Assembly: GCF_006715395.1 (NCBI RefSeq) | Contig: NZ_VFNC01000001.1 | Coordinates: forward strand, 620,001 to 684,000 | Length of the DNA: 64,000 bases | Direction: 5' to 3' | From: Streptomyces sp. SLBN-31 | GTDB taxonomy: Bacteria; Actinomycetota; Actinomycetes; Streptomycetales; Streptomycetaceae | Part shown: one piece after another, positions 7,572 through 16,373 of the stretch | Position numbering within the stretch: position 1 is the first letter of the stretch | Layout of the letters: every line of letters begins with the position of its first letter | Position numbers and translations under genes: made by a program | The notes under the pieces: model-generated | The model's input: only the letters and a program-made list of their open reading frames with translations | Databases searched by the model: none | What the model was told of the DNA's origin: nothing

Positions 7572-8850
7572 GCGCCCTCCAAGTCCCTGCCGGCCGCGCC
7601 GCCTCTGCCTCACGGCACAACTTCATCGGCGACCGTTGCACTCTCATTGTCTCGTGCCGGTCCGCGTCCTCAGCGGTGTGTTCCCCCTTACTTACCTTCT
7701 CCCCGGCTCCGCACGGGCATGCCGGGTGGGGCCAGACCGGCCGGGAATGCCAGTTCAGGGCCGGTAGGGAGACCTCCCAGCGGGCTCCGGCGCTCGCCGG
7801 GAGATGGCCGTCGAGAAAGGCGAGCGCGTGGCCCGCCGCCAGTCCTGCAACCAGAGTGGCCAGTGTCACATCGCACGGCCGCACCTGCCGTGACCTGCCC
7901 GAACCCGAACGCCACTGGGCGACCAGGCGGGGCCAGGCCGGGTCCCGGTCGGTGCGTCCCTCGTGCAGACAGCCCGCGCACCCCGTTTCGCCGGGCAGCA
8001 CGAGGGGGCCGACGACACCGGTCGCCTCGACCACCCCGGCGTACAGATGGGGCGTACCCGAAGTGATGAGGGGTTCGGCGGTGGCCGGTGCGGGGGCGTG
8101 GACGGCGACGTCGTCGCGCGGGGCGAGGATCACCAGCGAGAATCCCGGGTCGCCGTCCGACGGCGGTGCCGTGGGGCCGCGGCGCGGCGGGCGGCCCGGT
8201 GCGCAACGGCGTACCGCCTGCCGGGCGGCATCGTCCCTGCGGGCGCCCACCGACTCCGGGGACAGACCGCCCGGCGAGACGTCCCAACGCTCGACCCGGC
8301 CGATGTCCCGGACGTCGACCTCGCCGACTCCCGCGGCCGCCAGCAGCGAGGCCAGCAGCGCTCCCACCCGGCCCGCTCCCCGGACCTGCACGCGCAGGGA
8401 TCGCCGGGCGGCCAGCCGTGCGATCGCGTCGCCCGGCTCGGTGGTGAACACGGACAGTGAGGCCAGGTCCGGGCGAAGCCGGTCCAGGGCCTCCTTCTTT
8501 CCGCGCAGGGCGTCGGCGGCCGGCCCGCCTCCCTTCGCGTCGTCCAGCAGACCGGCCCCGACCAGCCGCGACACCAGCGTGTCGACGTGACTGTCTGGCA
8601 GGTCCATGCGGCGCCCCTCCTCACGCAGGAGCGGCAGGCCGCGCGTGCCGTCGAGCAGGTCGAGGAAGCTGCCCGTCGCGGAGTCCATCGGGCCCAGCGT
8701 CATCGCGTGCGCCGGAGCCATGCCGAACTGCACCGTGTTGAGATCACGCCAGCCACGCCTGAAGGCGGGCTTCACCACAGGTGCGATCACGTCCCTCGCA
8801 TCCCTCGCATTCCCGGCATGTGTGGCGCGCAGTGCTTCCATGGCATTCAT
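7564..8850 (-). CDS. ThiF/E1-like protein (degenerate adenylyltransferase)
   Basis: A protein of about 428 residues with a Rossmann segment containing GAGRVGALLA followed by VDVRDIG, the nucleotide-binding core of the E1/ThiF/MoeB fold. Cysteine pairs CAGC and CPC in the C-terminal half could bind a structural zinc, as in MoeB/ThiF. Many Streptomyces annotations call it ThiF-family or TOMM-leader-binding-like. The ATP-binding glycine pattern is looser than in canonical E1 enzymes, so adenylation activity is uncertain. The start is ambiguous: ATG at 8850 (used here) or ATG at 8880. It overlaps the ABC1 kinase gene by 8 nt and is divergent from the YgjP-like protease. Confidence 0.75.
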   Translation of the reverse strand: MNAMEALRATHAGNARDARDVIAPVVKPAFRRGWRDLNTVQFGMAPAHAMTLGPMDSATGSFLDLLDGTRGLPLLREEGRRMDLPDSHVDTLVSRLVGAGLLDDAKGGGPAADALRGKKEALDRLRPDLASLSVFTTEPGDAIARLAARRSLRVQVRGAGRVGALLASLLAAAGVGEVDVRDIGRVERWDVSPGGLSPESVGARRDDAARQAVRRCAPGRPPRRGPTAPPSDGDPGFSLVILAPRDDVAVHAPAPATAEPLITSGTPHLYAGVVEATGVVGPLVLPGETGCAGCLHEGRTDRDPAWPRLVAQWRSGSGRSRQVRPCDVTLATLVAGLAAGHALAFLDGHLPASAGARWEVSLPALNWHSRPVWPHPACPCGAGEKVSKGEHTAEDADRHETMRVQRSPMKLCREAEAARPAGTWRAHV

Positions 8851-9068
8851 CGGCAGGCCCCCGTAGCCCTGAGAGAACATCCCCGTCCGCCGACGGAGGC
8901 AGGTCGGCCTCCGCGGTGAGACCCAGCATGCACGGACCCGGCGGAGCGTGCCGAAAGTTGTCCACAGGCGGTGGATATTCGTCGTACAAATCAAACGCTC
9001 GGTGGGGGATCGGGACGGAACCGTCCGGGAGTCGGGACTTCCCCATGTGCAGCGGGTAACGTCGGGGC

Positions 9069-9665
9069 GTGCCCGCCGACCCACTGCACAGCGCCGGAAC
9101 GCCACAGCGCAGCACGACGAGCCAGCCGCCGAGCGGCTCGGGGGCGAGCGCGATCGAGGTCCGCAGGAGCGCCCGGCGACGCCGGACGGTCTCCGCGTAC
9201 CGCGAGGGCGATCGCACCGTCGTGCTCATCCCTGCCCGGATGTCCGAGGCCGAGGAACAGCGCTGGGTCACCGTCATGCTCGACAAACTGGCCGCCCAGG
9301 AGAGCAAACGGATCCTCGGCGACGACGCGCTGGCGGAGCGCGCCGAACGGCTGTCCGCCCAGTACTTCGAAGGCCGGGCGCGGCCCGCCTCGGTGCGCTG
9401 GGTCACCAACCAGAACACGCGCTGGGGCTCGTGCACCCCGTCAGAGGGCAGCATCCGCCTGTCGCACCGGCTGCAGGGCATGCCCGAATACGTCATCGAC
9501 TACGTCCTCGTCCACGAACTGGCGCACCTGCTGGTACCCGGGCACGGGCCGCGTTTCTGGCGGCTCCTGGAGGCCTATCCCCGCACCGAGCGCGCCCGCG
9601 GCTACCTCGAAGGAGTGGTCGCCGCCGAACGGTTGCCGCATCTGCCGGGCGCCCCCGACGAGTGA
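9069..9665 (+). CDS. YgjP/SprT-like zinc metallopeptidase
   Basis: A 198-residue protein with HELAH at residues 149-153 and a further conserved His in PGHG (159), the YgjP-type (DUF45, M48-like) zinc protease signature. The segment TRWGSCTPSEGSIRLS before it is also diagnostic of this group. There is no signal peptide or membrane segment, so it acts in the cytoplasm. The GTG start at 9069 is preceded by GGGG. It is divergent from the ThiF-like/ABC1 pair, and the shared 200-bp spacer probably holds both promoters. The substrate is unknown. Confidence 0.85.
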   Translation: MPADPLHSAGTPQRSTTSQPPSGSGASAIEVRRSARRRRTVSAYREGDRTVVLIPARMSEAEEQRWVTVMLDKLAAQESKRILGDDALAERAERLSAQYFEGRARPASVRWVTNQNTRWGSCTPSEGSIRLSHRLQGMPEYVIDYVLVHELAHLLVPGHGPRFWRLLEAYPRTERARGYLEGVVAAERLPHLPGAPDE

Positions 9666-9788
9666 CGGCCGCCCCGGCCGCCGGGACGCGGTTGTGTACC
9701 GGGTCTGTACCGGCTTCTTCCGATGTCGGAGTTAGCCGTTAGCCTGGCGCGACGCACTCACATTCGGGATGGGGGACGGTCGTTACGC

Positions 9789-11462
9789 ATGGCCAGGGAA
9801 TTCCAACGCGGCCACAAGGCCAAGATCAGTGACCTCACCCCGGGCACCGATCTGTACGTAGGCGTGCAGATCGGCGGACCCGGGCTGACGTTCGACATCA
9901 GCTGCTTCGGCCTCGACGCCGACGAACGGCTCTCGGACGACCGCTATTTCATCTTCTTCAACCAGCCCAAGTCCCCCGAGGAGTCCATCCAGCTCCTGGG
10001 TGCGCAGGCCGGCGACACGGAGTCCTTCCGCATCACGCTGGACAGGATCCCGCCGCAGATCCATAAGCTGTCCTTCACGGCGACCATCGACGGCTCCGGC
10101 CAGATGTCGCAGGTCGGCCCCGGATACCTGCGGATCGTCGCGGGCGGCGAGGAAGTGGCCCGGTACGCGTTCAACGGCTCGGAGTTCACCACCGAGCGGG
10201 CCGTGATGCTGGGCGACTTCTACCTGAAGGACGTGTGGCGCTTCGCGGCCGTCGGCCAGGGCTTCGACGGCGGTCTGGAGGCGCTGCTGAAGAACTTCGG
10301 CGGCGAGGTCGCCGAGGAGGAGGCACCCGCCGCTCCCCAGCAGCCGCAGGCATCCGGCGCCACTCCCGGGTTCGCGCCGCCCGCCTTCGCCGCCCCGGCC
10401 GCCCCTCCCGCACCGGCTCCGGCGCCGCAGCCCGCCCAGGGCTTCGCTCCGCCTCCGGGCGCGACCCCGCCCCCGCCTGCGGCACCCGCGCCCGCGCCGA
10501 ACGTGCACGCCGCGCCCACCATCGTCGCGCCGATGACCCCGCCCGGCGGCGCCCCGGTGCCGCCCCCGGGCCCCGTACCGGCCCCGTACGGCCAGCCGCC
10601 CCAGCAGCAGCCCTACGGCCAGCCCCCCGGCCACGGCGCCCCGCCGCCCGGATACCCGCAGGCGCCGCAGGCCCCCGCCCCGCCGCCCGGCTACGGGCAG
10701 CCGACCCCGCCGCCCGGCTACGGCCAGCAGCCGCCCTTCGGCCAGGTCCCGGGCCAGCAGGCCGGCGGCTACGGCGTCCCGCAGGGTGCTCCCCAGGGGG
10801 GTGCCGGCGTGTCCGCCGCGCTGTCGGTGTTCAAGGAGACGCCCACCGGACAGCGCTGGACGCAGCAGAACAAGAAGCTCATCCGGGTCGACCTCGGCAT
10901 CGGCGGCCAGCCCGTGCTCGCCCGGCAGGGCAGCATGGTGCTCTACCAGGGCAAGGTCGACTTCGGCTACAAGGGCGCCGGCTTCGCGGGCCGCATCGTG
11001 GGCAACGCGACCGGCCAGGAGATGCAGCTGATGCGCTGCACCGGCCAGGGGCAGGTGTTCCTCGCCGAGAACGCCACGCATCTGCACCCGATCGAGCTCC
11101 AGGGCGACGCGATCTGCGTCTCCGCCGAGAACGTCCTCGCCTTCGACGAGACCCTGCAGTACGAGGTCCGGCGCATCGAGGGGCACGGCATCCCCGGGGG
11201 CGCGCTGTTCACGATGCAGTTCCAGGGGACCGGCACCATCGTCGTGAAGACGCACGGCACGCCGGTGGTGCTGCCCGTCACGCCCACGACGTTCGCCGAC
11301 GCCAACGCCGTGGTCGCCTGGTCGGCCGCCTCCCAGGTGATCGTCTCCAGCCAGGTCCGGATGCGCCGCAACGCCTACCCGGGCGACACCGGGGAGAGCG
11401 TGAACCTGCAGTTCCGGGGCGCCCCCGGCAACTTCATCGTCGTCCAGCCGTACGAGGTCTGA
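9789..11462 (+). CDS. TerD domain - proline-rich linker - AIM24 domain protein
   Basis: A 557-residue fusion. Residues 1 to about 190 form a TerD (tellurium-resistance/stress) domain, with DLTPGTDLYVGVQI and RIVAGGEEVARYAFN typical of the calcium-binding TerD fold. Residues about 195-365 are a low-complexity Pro/Gly/Ala/Gln linker. The C-terminal 190 residues are an AIM24-type beta-rich domain (QNKKLIRVDLG ... GDAICVSAENVLAFD). The frame is open upstream to 9723, but the ATG at 9789 (MAREFQRG) matches TerD starts. It is the first gene of an operon with two further AIM24 proteins. A membrane-stress or envelope scaffold role is inferred from the domains only. Confidence 0.85.
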   Translation: MAREFQRGHKAKISDLTPGTDLYVGVQIGGPGLTFDISCFGLDADERLSDDRYFIFFNQPKSPEESIQLLGAQAGDTESFRITLDRIPPQIHKLSFTATIDGSGQMSQVGPGYLRIVAGGEEVARYAFNGSEFTTERAVMLGDFYLKDVWRFAAVGQGFDGGLEALLKNFGGEVAEEEAPAAPQQPQASGATPGFAPPAFAAPAAPPAPAPAPQPAQGFAPPPGATPPPPAAPAPAPNVHAAPTIVAPMTPPGGAPVPPPGPVPAPYGQPPQQQPYGQPPGHGAPPPGYPQAPQAPAPPPGYGQPTPPPGYGQQPPFGQVPGQQAGGYGVPQGAPQGGAGVSAALSVFKETPTGQRWTQQNKKLIRVDLGIGGQPVLARQGSMVLYQGKVDFGYKGAGFAGRIVGNATGQEMQLMRCTGQGQVFLAENATHLHPIELQGDAICVSAENVLAFDETLQYEVRRIEGHGIPGGALFTMQFQGTGTIVVKTHGTPVVLPVTPTTFADANAVVAWSAASQVIVSSQVRMRRNAYPGDTGESVNLQFRGAPGNFIVVQPYEV

Positions 11463-11473
11463 GGGAGCCCGTC

Positions 11474-12154
11474 ATGAACCAGCCGCTCGCGGGCTACGCC
11501 CCCGCACCCGTCACCGCCCGCATGGAGAACCACGGCGAGCACATGCTCAAGGTCGCCATGCAGAGCGGGCAGGACCTCTTCGCGCGCGTGGGCTCGATGA
11601 TCGCCTACGAGGGTTTCATCCAGTACGAGCCCAACCCGCCGGCCGTGCGCCAGATCGCCCGTGACTGGATCACCGGTGAGGGCGCGCCCCTGATGAAGTG
11701 CTCCGGCGACGGACTGCTCTACCTCGCCGACTACGGCGCGAACGTCGTCGTCATCAACCTCAACGGCGACGGCATCTCCGTCAACGCCACCAACCTGCTC
11801 GCCTTCGACGCCCACCTCACCTGGGGCGTCGAGCGGGTCAAGGGGCTGGCGAAGTTCGCCGGACAGGGCCTGTGGAACACGAAGATCTCCGGGCAGGGCT
11901 GGGTCGCGCTGACCTCCCGGGGAACCCCGATCGTGGTCGACTGCGGCGGTGGCGAGGACGAGACGTACGTCGACCCGGACGCCCTCGTCGCCTGGTCCCC
12001 GAACCTCAAGGTGAAGGGCAAGCGCAGTTTCAAGGCGCAGTCGCTGATCGGCCGTGGCAGCGGCGAGGCCTACCAGATGGGCTTCTCCGGCCAGGGCATC
12101 GTCGTCGTCCAGCCCAGCGAGGACAGCACCGACCGCCTCCGGTTCCGGGGCTGA
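11474..12154 (+). CDS. AIM24 family protein (second gene of TerD/AIM24 operon)
   Basis: A 226-residue stand-alone AIM24 domain protein. Recognisable features are the early EHMLKVAMQSGQDLFARVGSM and the central GDGISVNATNLLAFD, which parallels the AIM24 part of the upstream fusion. It has no signal peptide. It starts 11 bp after the TerD fusion with GAGGGAG as SD, and lies 18 bp before the third gene. The mitochondrial homologue AIM24 affects inner-membrane organisation; bacterial function is not established. Confidence 0.85.
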   Translation: MNQPLAGYAPAPVTARMENHGEHMLKVAMQSGQDLFARVGSMIAYEGFIQYEPNPPAVRQIARDWITGEGAPLMKCSGDGLLYLADYGANVVVINLNGDGISVNATNLLAFDAHLTWGVERVKGLAKFAGQGLWNTKISGQGWVALTSRGTPIVVDCGGGEDETYVDPDALVAWSPNLKVKGKRSFKAQSLIGRGSGEAYQMGFSGQGIVVVQPSEDSTDRLRFRG

Positions 12155-12172
12155 GGGGGAGCCAGAAACGCC

Positions 12173-12928
12173 ATGCAGAGTCCGCTTTTCGCCTTCAACG
12201 ACTCCCAGTCCCAGGAGCGCTACAGCCTGCAGAACAAGCAGCTGCTGCGCGTCAACCTGGAGGGTCATGACGACATCCTGGCCCGAAAGGGCACCATGGT
12301 CGCCTACCAGGGGCTCGTCGAGTTCGACGCCGAGTACCAGAGCAACAACCAGGCACGCGCGCGTGCCCACACCGGCGAGGGCCTGAGCCTCATGCGCTGC
12401 CACGGGCAGGGCACGGTGTACTTCGCCAACCTCGCCCAGCACATCCATGTGATGGACGTGGAGCAGGACGGCCTGACCGTCGACAGCGGCTACGTGCTCG
12501 CGATGGACTCCTCGCTGCACCACGAGGTCATCGCCGTCGACAGCCTCTACGGCATCTCCGGCTCCGGGAAGTACCAGCTGAACATCACCGGCCGCGGCAA
12601 GGTGGCGCTGATGACCTCCGGTGCGCCGCTGATGCTGCAGGTCACGCCCGACAAGTACGTCAACTGCGATGCGGACGCGATCGTCGCCTGGTCCACCGGC
12701 CTGCGGGTGCAGATGCAGGCCCAGACGCACTCCTCCGGGGTGTGGCGGCGCCGCGGCAACACCGGTGAGGGCTGGGAGCTCAGCTTCATGGGCAGCGGCT
12801 TCGCGCTGGTCCAGCCGAGTGAGCTGCTGCCGCCGCAGAACGCCCAGATCGGTCAGGGCCTCGCCGCCCAGTACGGCATGGGCCAGCACGGGGCCCGGGC
12901 GCAGAACCAGGGCAACGTCTGGAGCTAG
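12173..12928 (+). CDS. AIM24 family protein (third gene of TerD/AIM24 operon)
   Basis: A 251-residue AIM24 domain protein, paralogous to the two preceding products. It starts MQSPLFAFNDSQSQERYSLQ and contains QNKQLLRVNLEGHDDILARK, the same opening as the AIM24 domain of the TerD fusion. The ATG at 12173 follows GAGGGGGAG. The operon ends at a strong hairpin directly after its stop. No membrane segment is seen, so the three proteins probably work together in the cytoplasm or at the inner face of the membrane. Confidence 0.85.
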   Translation: MQSPLFAFNDSQSQERYSLQNKQLLRVNLEGHDDILARKGTMVAYQGLVEFDAEYQSNNQARARAHTGEGLSLMRCHGQGTVYFANLAQHIHVMDVEQDGLTVDSGYVLAMDSSLHHEVIAVDSLYGISGSGKYQLNITGRGKVALMTSGAPLMLQVTPDKYVNCDADAIVAWSTGLRVQMQAQTHSSGVWRRRGNTGEGWELSFMGSGFALVQPSELLPPQNAQIGQGLAAQYGMGQHGARAQNQGNVWS

Positions 12929-12933
12929 TACCC

Positions 12934-12967
12934 GTAAGGGGTGACCGCCTCGGTGGTCACCCCTTAC
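12934..12967. terminator. Bidirectional terminator after AIM24 operon
   Basis: A 16-bp stem (12934-12949 with 12952-12967, one G-U pair) separates the AIM24 operon from the convergent Nudix gene. It is nearly symmetric and can serve both strands. Confidence 0.85.
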
Positions 12968-12971
12968 CCGT

Positions 12972-13493
12972 TCACAGTCTGGCGCGGGCCGCTTCCAGCA
13001 GTCGTACGACCGACTCGTCCGCCACGTCCGCCACCTCGTCGTAGCGGAACCAGCGCAGGTCGAGGGACTCGTCGCTGATCTCCTGGACCGCGCCCGGGGG
13101 CGCCACGACCGCGTACTGCACGTCGAGGTGCCAGTGGCAGGGGGCCGGGATGGGGTGCCGGTCGAGACGGGCCGGGCCGCCCGGCAGCAGTGCGAGCCCG
13201 GTGATGCCCGACTCCTCGGTGGCCTCGCGCAGCGCGGCCGCCTCCAGCGAGGTGTCCTGCGGCTCGCAGTGGCCGCCCATCTGCAGCCACATCCGCAGCT
13301 TCCGGTGCAGGGTGAGCAGCACACGCCCCCGCGAAGGGTCGATGACCAGAGCGCTCGCCGTGATGTGGCCGGTCGTACAGGCCTTCCACAGACCGTCCGG
13401 ATGGGCCGCCAGATGGTCGAGGTAGGCCTGGCGCAGCTCTTCCTGGCCCTCGTACCCCTTCAGGACGAGGACCGCGTCGTCGTACAGGCTCAC
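12972..13493 (-). CDS. Nudix hydrolase
   Basis: A 173-residue Nudix protein. The box is GGHCEPQDTSLEAAAL followed by REATEESGI, with Asp in place of the usual Glu after the fifth spacer residue; the catalytic REATEES helix is intact. The substrate is unknown. Its GTG start overlaps the stop of the upstream DUF2342-type gene (GTGA), so translation is coupled and the pair is a stable unit. It is convergent with the AIM24 operon. Confidence 0.87.
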   Translation of the reverse strand: MSLYDDAVLVLKGYEGQEELRQAYLDHLAAHPDGLWKACTTGHITASALVIDPSRGRVLLTLHRKLRMWLQMGGHCEPQDTSLEAAALREATEESGITGLALLPGGPARLDRHPIPAPCHWHLDVQYAVVAPPGAVQEISDESLDLRWFRYDEVADVADESVVRLLEAARARL

Positions 13494-14908
13494 TCGGCGT
13501 CGTCGCCCTTGTCGTCGTCCTTCTTGCGCAGGTCGGGCTTGTCCGCCGCCTCGCCCAGCATCTTGTCCAGCTCGGAGAAGTCCAGCTGCTCGCGGTGCAC
13601 GAAGCCGTCCGGGTCGTCCAGGTCGGAGGCCGTGGGCAGCATGTCCGGGTGGGACCACAGGGCGTCGCGGCCGTCGATCCCGCGCGCGTCGGTCAGCGAG
13701 GCCCACAGGCGGGAGGCGTCGCGCAGGCGGCGCGGGCGCAGTTCCAGGCCGATCAGCGTGGCGAACGTCTGCTCCGCGGGCCCGCCCGAGGCGCGGCGGC
13801 GGCGCAGGGTCTCGCGCAGCGCGTCGGCGGACCCCAGGCGCGGCTTCGCGGCCGCGTGCACCACCGCGTCCACCCAACCCTCCACGAGCGCCAGAGCCGT
13901 CTCCAGACGGGCCAGCGCCGCCTTCTGCTCGGGCGTGTCCTCCGGCTGGAACATGCCCTGCTGCAGGGCGTCCTGCAGTTGCTCCGGGTTCTGCGGGTCG
14001 AACTGGCCGACGACGTCCTCCAGCTTGGCGGTGTCGACCTTGATCCCGCGTGCGTAGCCGTCGACCGCGCCGTACAGGTGCGAGCGCAGCCACGGCACGT
14101 GCGCGAAGAGGCGCTGGTGGGCGGCCTCGCGCAGGGCCAGGTACAGCCGCACCTCCTCCTTCGGCACGCCCAGGTCCTTGCCGAAGGTCTCGATGTTCAC
14201 CGGCAGCAGCGCCGCCTTGCCGGCCGGGCTGAGCGGCAGCCCGATGTCGGTGGAGCCGACGACCTCGCCGGCGAGCACGCCCACGGCCTGCCCGATCTGC
14301 GTGCCGAACATGGCGCCGCCCATGGAGCGCATCATGCCGATCAGCGGGCCGGCCATGGCCTGCATCTCCTCCGGCAGGACGTCGCCCATCGCGGTGCCGA
14401 CGCGCTCGGCGACCGGGTCGACAAGCTCCTGCCACGCGGGCAGGGTGGCCTCCACCCACTCCGCGCGCGACCACGCCACCGCGGTGCCGGCGCCGGAGGG
14501 CAGGGACGTCACGTCGTCCAGCCACAGGTCGGCCAGGCGGACGGCCTCCTGGACGGCGTTGCGCTCGGCGGGGCCGACGCTCGCGTCCTTGACGCCGTCC
14601 GCGGTGCCCTGCGAGACCGTCTGGCGGGCGATCTGCTTCGCCATGTCCCAGTTCACCGGGCCGCCCTCGTAGGAGAGCATCTGGCCCAGCTGCTGGAAGG
14701 CGGCGCCCAGGTCGGTGGGGTTCAGCGAACCGAACATGGCAGCGAGCGGGTTGTCACCGCCGGGGCCGCCGAAGCCGCCGGGCAGCCCGAAACCGAACGG
14801 GTTGGACGGGTCCTGACCACCACCGCTCTGCTGGTCCTTCTTCTTGCCCTCGTCGCCGTCTTCCGGCTCCTCCGGCGGAAGGCCGAATCCGAATGGGGTG
14901 TCGCTCAC
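13490..14908 (-). CDS. DUF2342 / zinc-dependent metalloprotease-like protein
   Basis: A 472-residue protein of the actinobacterial family annotated as DUF2342, F420-biosynthesis-associated or zinc-dependent metalloprotease. The N-terminal 60 residues are Gly-, Pro- and charged-rich with a repeated PFGFGLP. The core contains REAAHQRLFAHVPWL, where the histidines are the presumed metal ligands. The C-terminus is acidic and Lys-rich. The GTG at 14908 has GAGGAA upstream; a longer frame to 14971 lacks an SD. It is coupled to the Nudix gene and divergent from the SDR-like gene. Protease activity is a family annotation, not proven by the motifs here. Confidence 0.78.
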   Translation of the reverse strand: MSDTPFGFGLPPEEPEDGDEGKKKDQQSGGGQDPSNPFGFGLPGGFGGPGGDNPLAAMFGSLNPTDLGAAFQQLGQMLSYEGGPVNWDMAKQIARQTVSQGTADGVKDASVGPAERNAVQEAVRLADLWLDDVTSLPSGAGTAVAWSRAEWVEATLPAWQELVDPVAERVGTAMGDVLPEEMQAMAGPLIGMMRSMGGAMFGTQIGQAVGVLAGEVVGSTDIGLPLSPAGKAALLPVNIETFGKDLGVPKEEVRLYLALREAAHQRLFAHVPWLRSHLYGAVDGYARGIKVDTAKLEDVVGQFDPQNPEQLQDALQQGMFQPEDTPEQKAALARLETALALVEGWVDAVVHAAAKPRLGSADALRETLRRRRASGGPAEQTFATLIGLELRPRRLRDASRLWASLTDARGIDGRDALWSHPDMLPTASDLDDPDGFVHREQLDFSELDKMLGEAADKPDLRKKDDDKGDDAE

Positions 14909-15100
14909 GGGATTCCTCGGCTGGTAAGGCCGCCGGTTGTCCCCGACGGCGCGGCTGCCCGATGACACCACCCAGCGTAGACACCATGGGCGGTTCGGGC
15001 CTCGGTGCTTCGCCGACTCATCGCCTGCGGCAGGATGGATGCCACCTGGTACGGACGCGTCACTCGCGTTCTTACTGAAGACAACCGCTGGAGACGCCCG

Positions 15101-16213
15101 GTGAGTTCCCCAGATCCGCAGGTTCGCGCAGCGCGAAACGAGTCAACCCCGCCGACTGTACGCGGGCCCGTCGTCGCCGTCACCGGCGCCGCGACCGGCG
15201 TCGGCGCGCTGCTCACCGAGCGGCTGGCCGCGTCCGACGAGATCAAGCAGGTCATCGCCATCGACGAGCGGCGCGGCGAGTGCGCGGCGGCCCAGTGGCA
15301 CATCCTCGACGTACGGGATCCGGCCATCGCGGACAAGCTGCGCGGGGCCGACGTCGTGGTCCACCTGGCGCTCGACCTGGACCTCGAGACAGATGCCGCC
15401 GCGCGGACGGCGTACAACGTCCGGGGGACGCAGACCGTGCTCACGGCGGCCGCCGCGGCCGGGGTCCACCGCGTCGTGCTGTGCACGTCCTCGATGGTCT
15501 ACGGGGCGCTTCCCGACAACGAGCTGCCCCTCTCGGAGGACGCCGAGCTGCGGGCGACGGCCGAGGCCACCGGTGTGGGGGACCTGCTGGAGATCGAGCG
15601 GCTCGCACGGCGCGCGCCCCGGGCGCACCCGGGGCTGAACGTCACCGTCGTCCGCCCGGCCGTCCTGGTGGGAGGCACCGACACAGCGCTGACCAGGTAC
15701 TTCGAGTCGCCCCGGCTGCTGGTCGTGGCCGGGTCGCGGCCCGCCTGGCAGTTCTGCCACGTCGAGGACCTGTGCAGCGCCCTGGAGTACGCCGTCCTGG
15801 AGAAGGTCGAGGGCGAGCTCGCGGTGGGGTGCGAGGGGTGGCTGGAGCAGGAGGAGGTCGAGGAGCTCAGCGGGATCCGCCGGATGGAGCTGCCGTCGGC
15901 CGTGGCGCTCGGGGCGGCGGCCCGGCTGCATCGGATCGGGCTGACGCCGTCGCCGGCCGGGGACCTGGCCTACACGATGTACCCCTGGGTGGTGAGCGGC
16001 AGCCGGCTGCACGACGCCGGATGGCGGCCGCAGTGGACCAACGAGGAGGTCCTCGCGGAGCTGCTGGAGGAGGTTTCCGGGCGGCACACCGTCGTCGGAC
16101 GGCGGCTGGGGCGCAAGGACGCGACCGCGGCGGGTGCCGCGGGGGCGACGGTGGCCCTGCTGGGCGCGGCGGCCGTGGTGCGGCGGGCCCGCAAGGCACG
16201 GCGGCGGATCTGA
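15101..16213 (+). CDS. SDR/NAD-epimerase-like protein with C-terminal membrane segment
   Basis: A 370-residue extended-SDR-like protein. Near residue 30 it has VAVTGAATGVGALL, a TGxxGxxG-type NAD(P) site, and later CTSSMVYG, the usual Ser region of the catalytic triad. The YxxxK pair expected further on is not evident: the corresponding helix reads GVGDLLEIERLARR. The last 35 residues form a hydrophobic Ala/Val segment with a basic tail (VRRARKARRRI), suggesting membrane attachment. The GTG at 15101 has GGAG 7 nt upstream. It may bind a nucleotide or sugar nucleotide without classical oxidoreductase chemistry. Confidence 0.82.
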   Translation: MSSPDPQVRAARNESTPPTVRGPVVAVTGAATGVGALLTERLAASDEIKQVIAIDERRGECAAAQWHILDVRDPAIADKLRGADVVVHLALDLDLETDAAARTAYNVRGTQTVLTAAAAAGVHRVVLCTSSMVYGALPDNELPLSEDAELRATAEATGVGDLLEIERLARRAPRAHPGLNVTVVRPAVLVGGTDTALTRYFESPRLLVVAGSRPAWQFCHVEDLCSALEYAVLEKVEGELAVGCEGWLEQEEVEELSGIRRMELPSAVALGAAARLHRIGLTPSPAGDLAYTMYPWVVSGSRLHDAGWRPQWTNEEVLAELLEEVSGRHTVVGRRLGRKDATAAGAAGATVALLGAAAVVRRARKARRRI

Positions 16214-16373
16214 GCGGCCGGTTCCTGGGGCCGACCGGCCTCGCGGCGGACCCGAGCGGCCCGAACGGGGCCGGCCGCCGCGGCGGTCCTGTAGGAGTCG
16301 CCGAAAACGCACGCGCGTGTGCCTGGTGAAAGTCGTATTCCGTGTTGTCACGGGCGTGAGGCACGATGGACGC

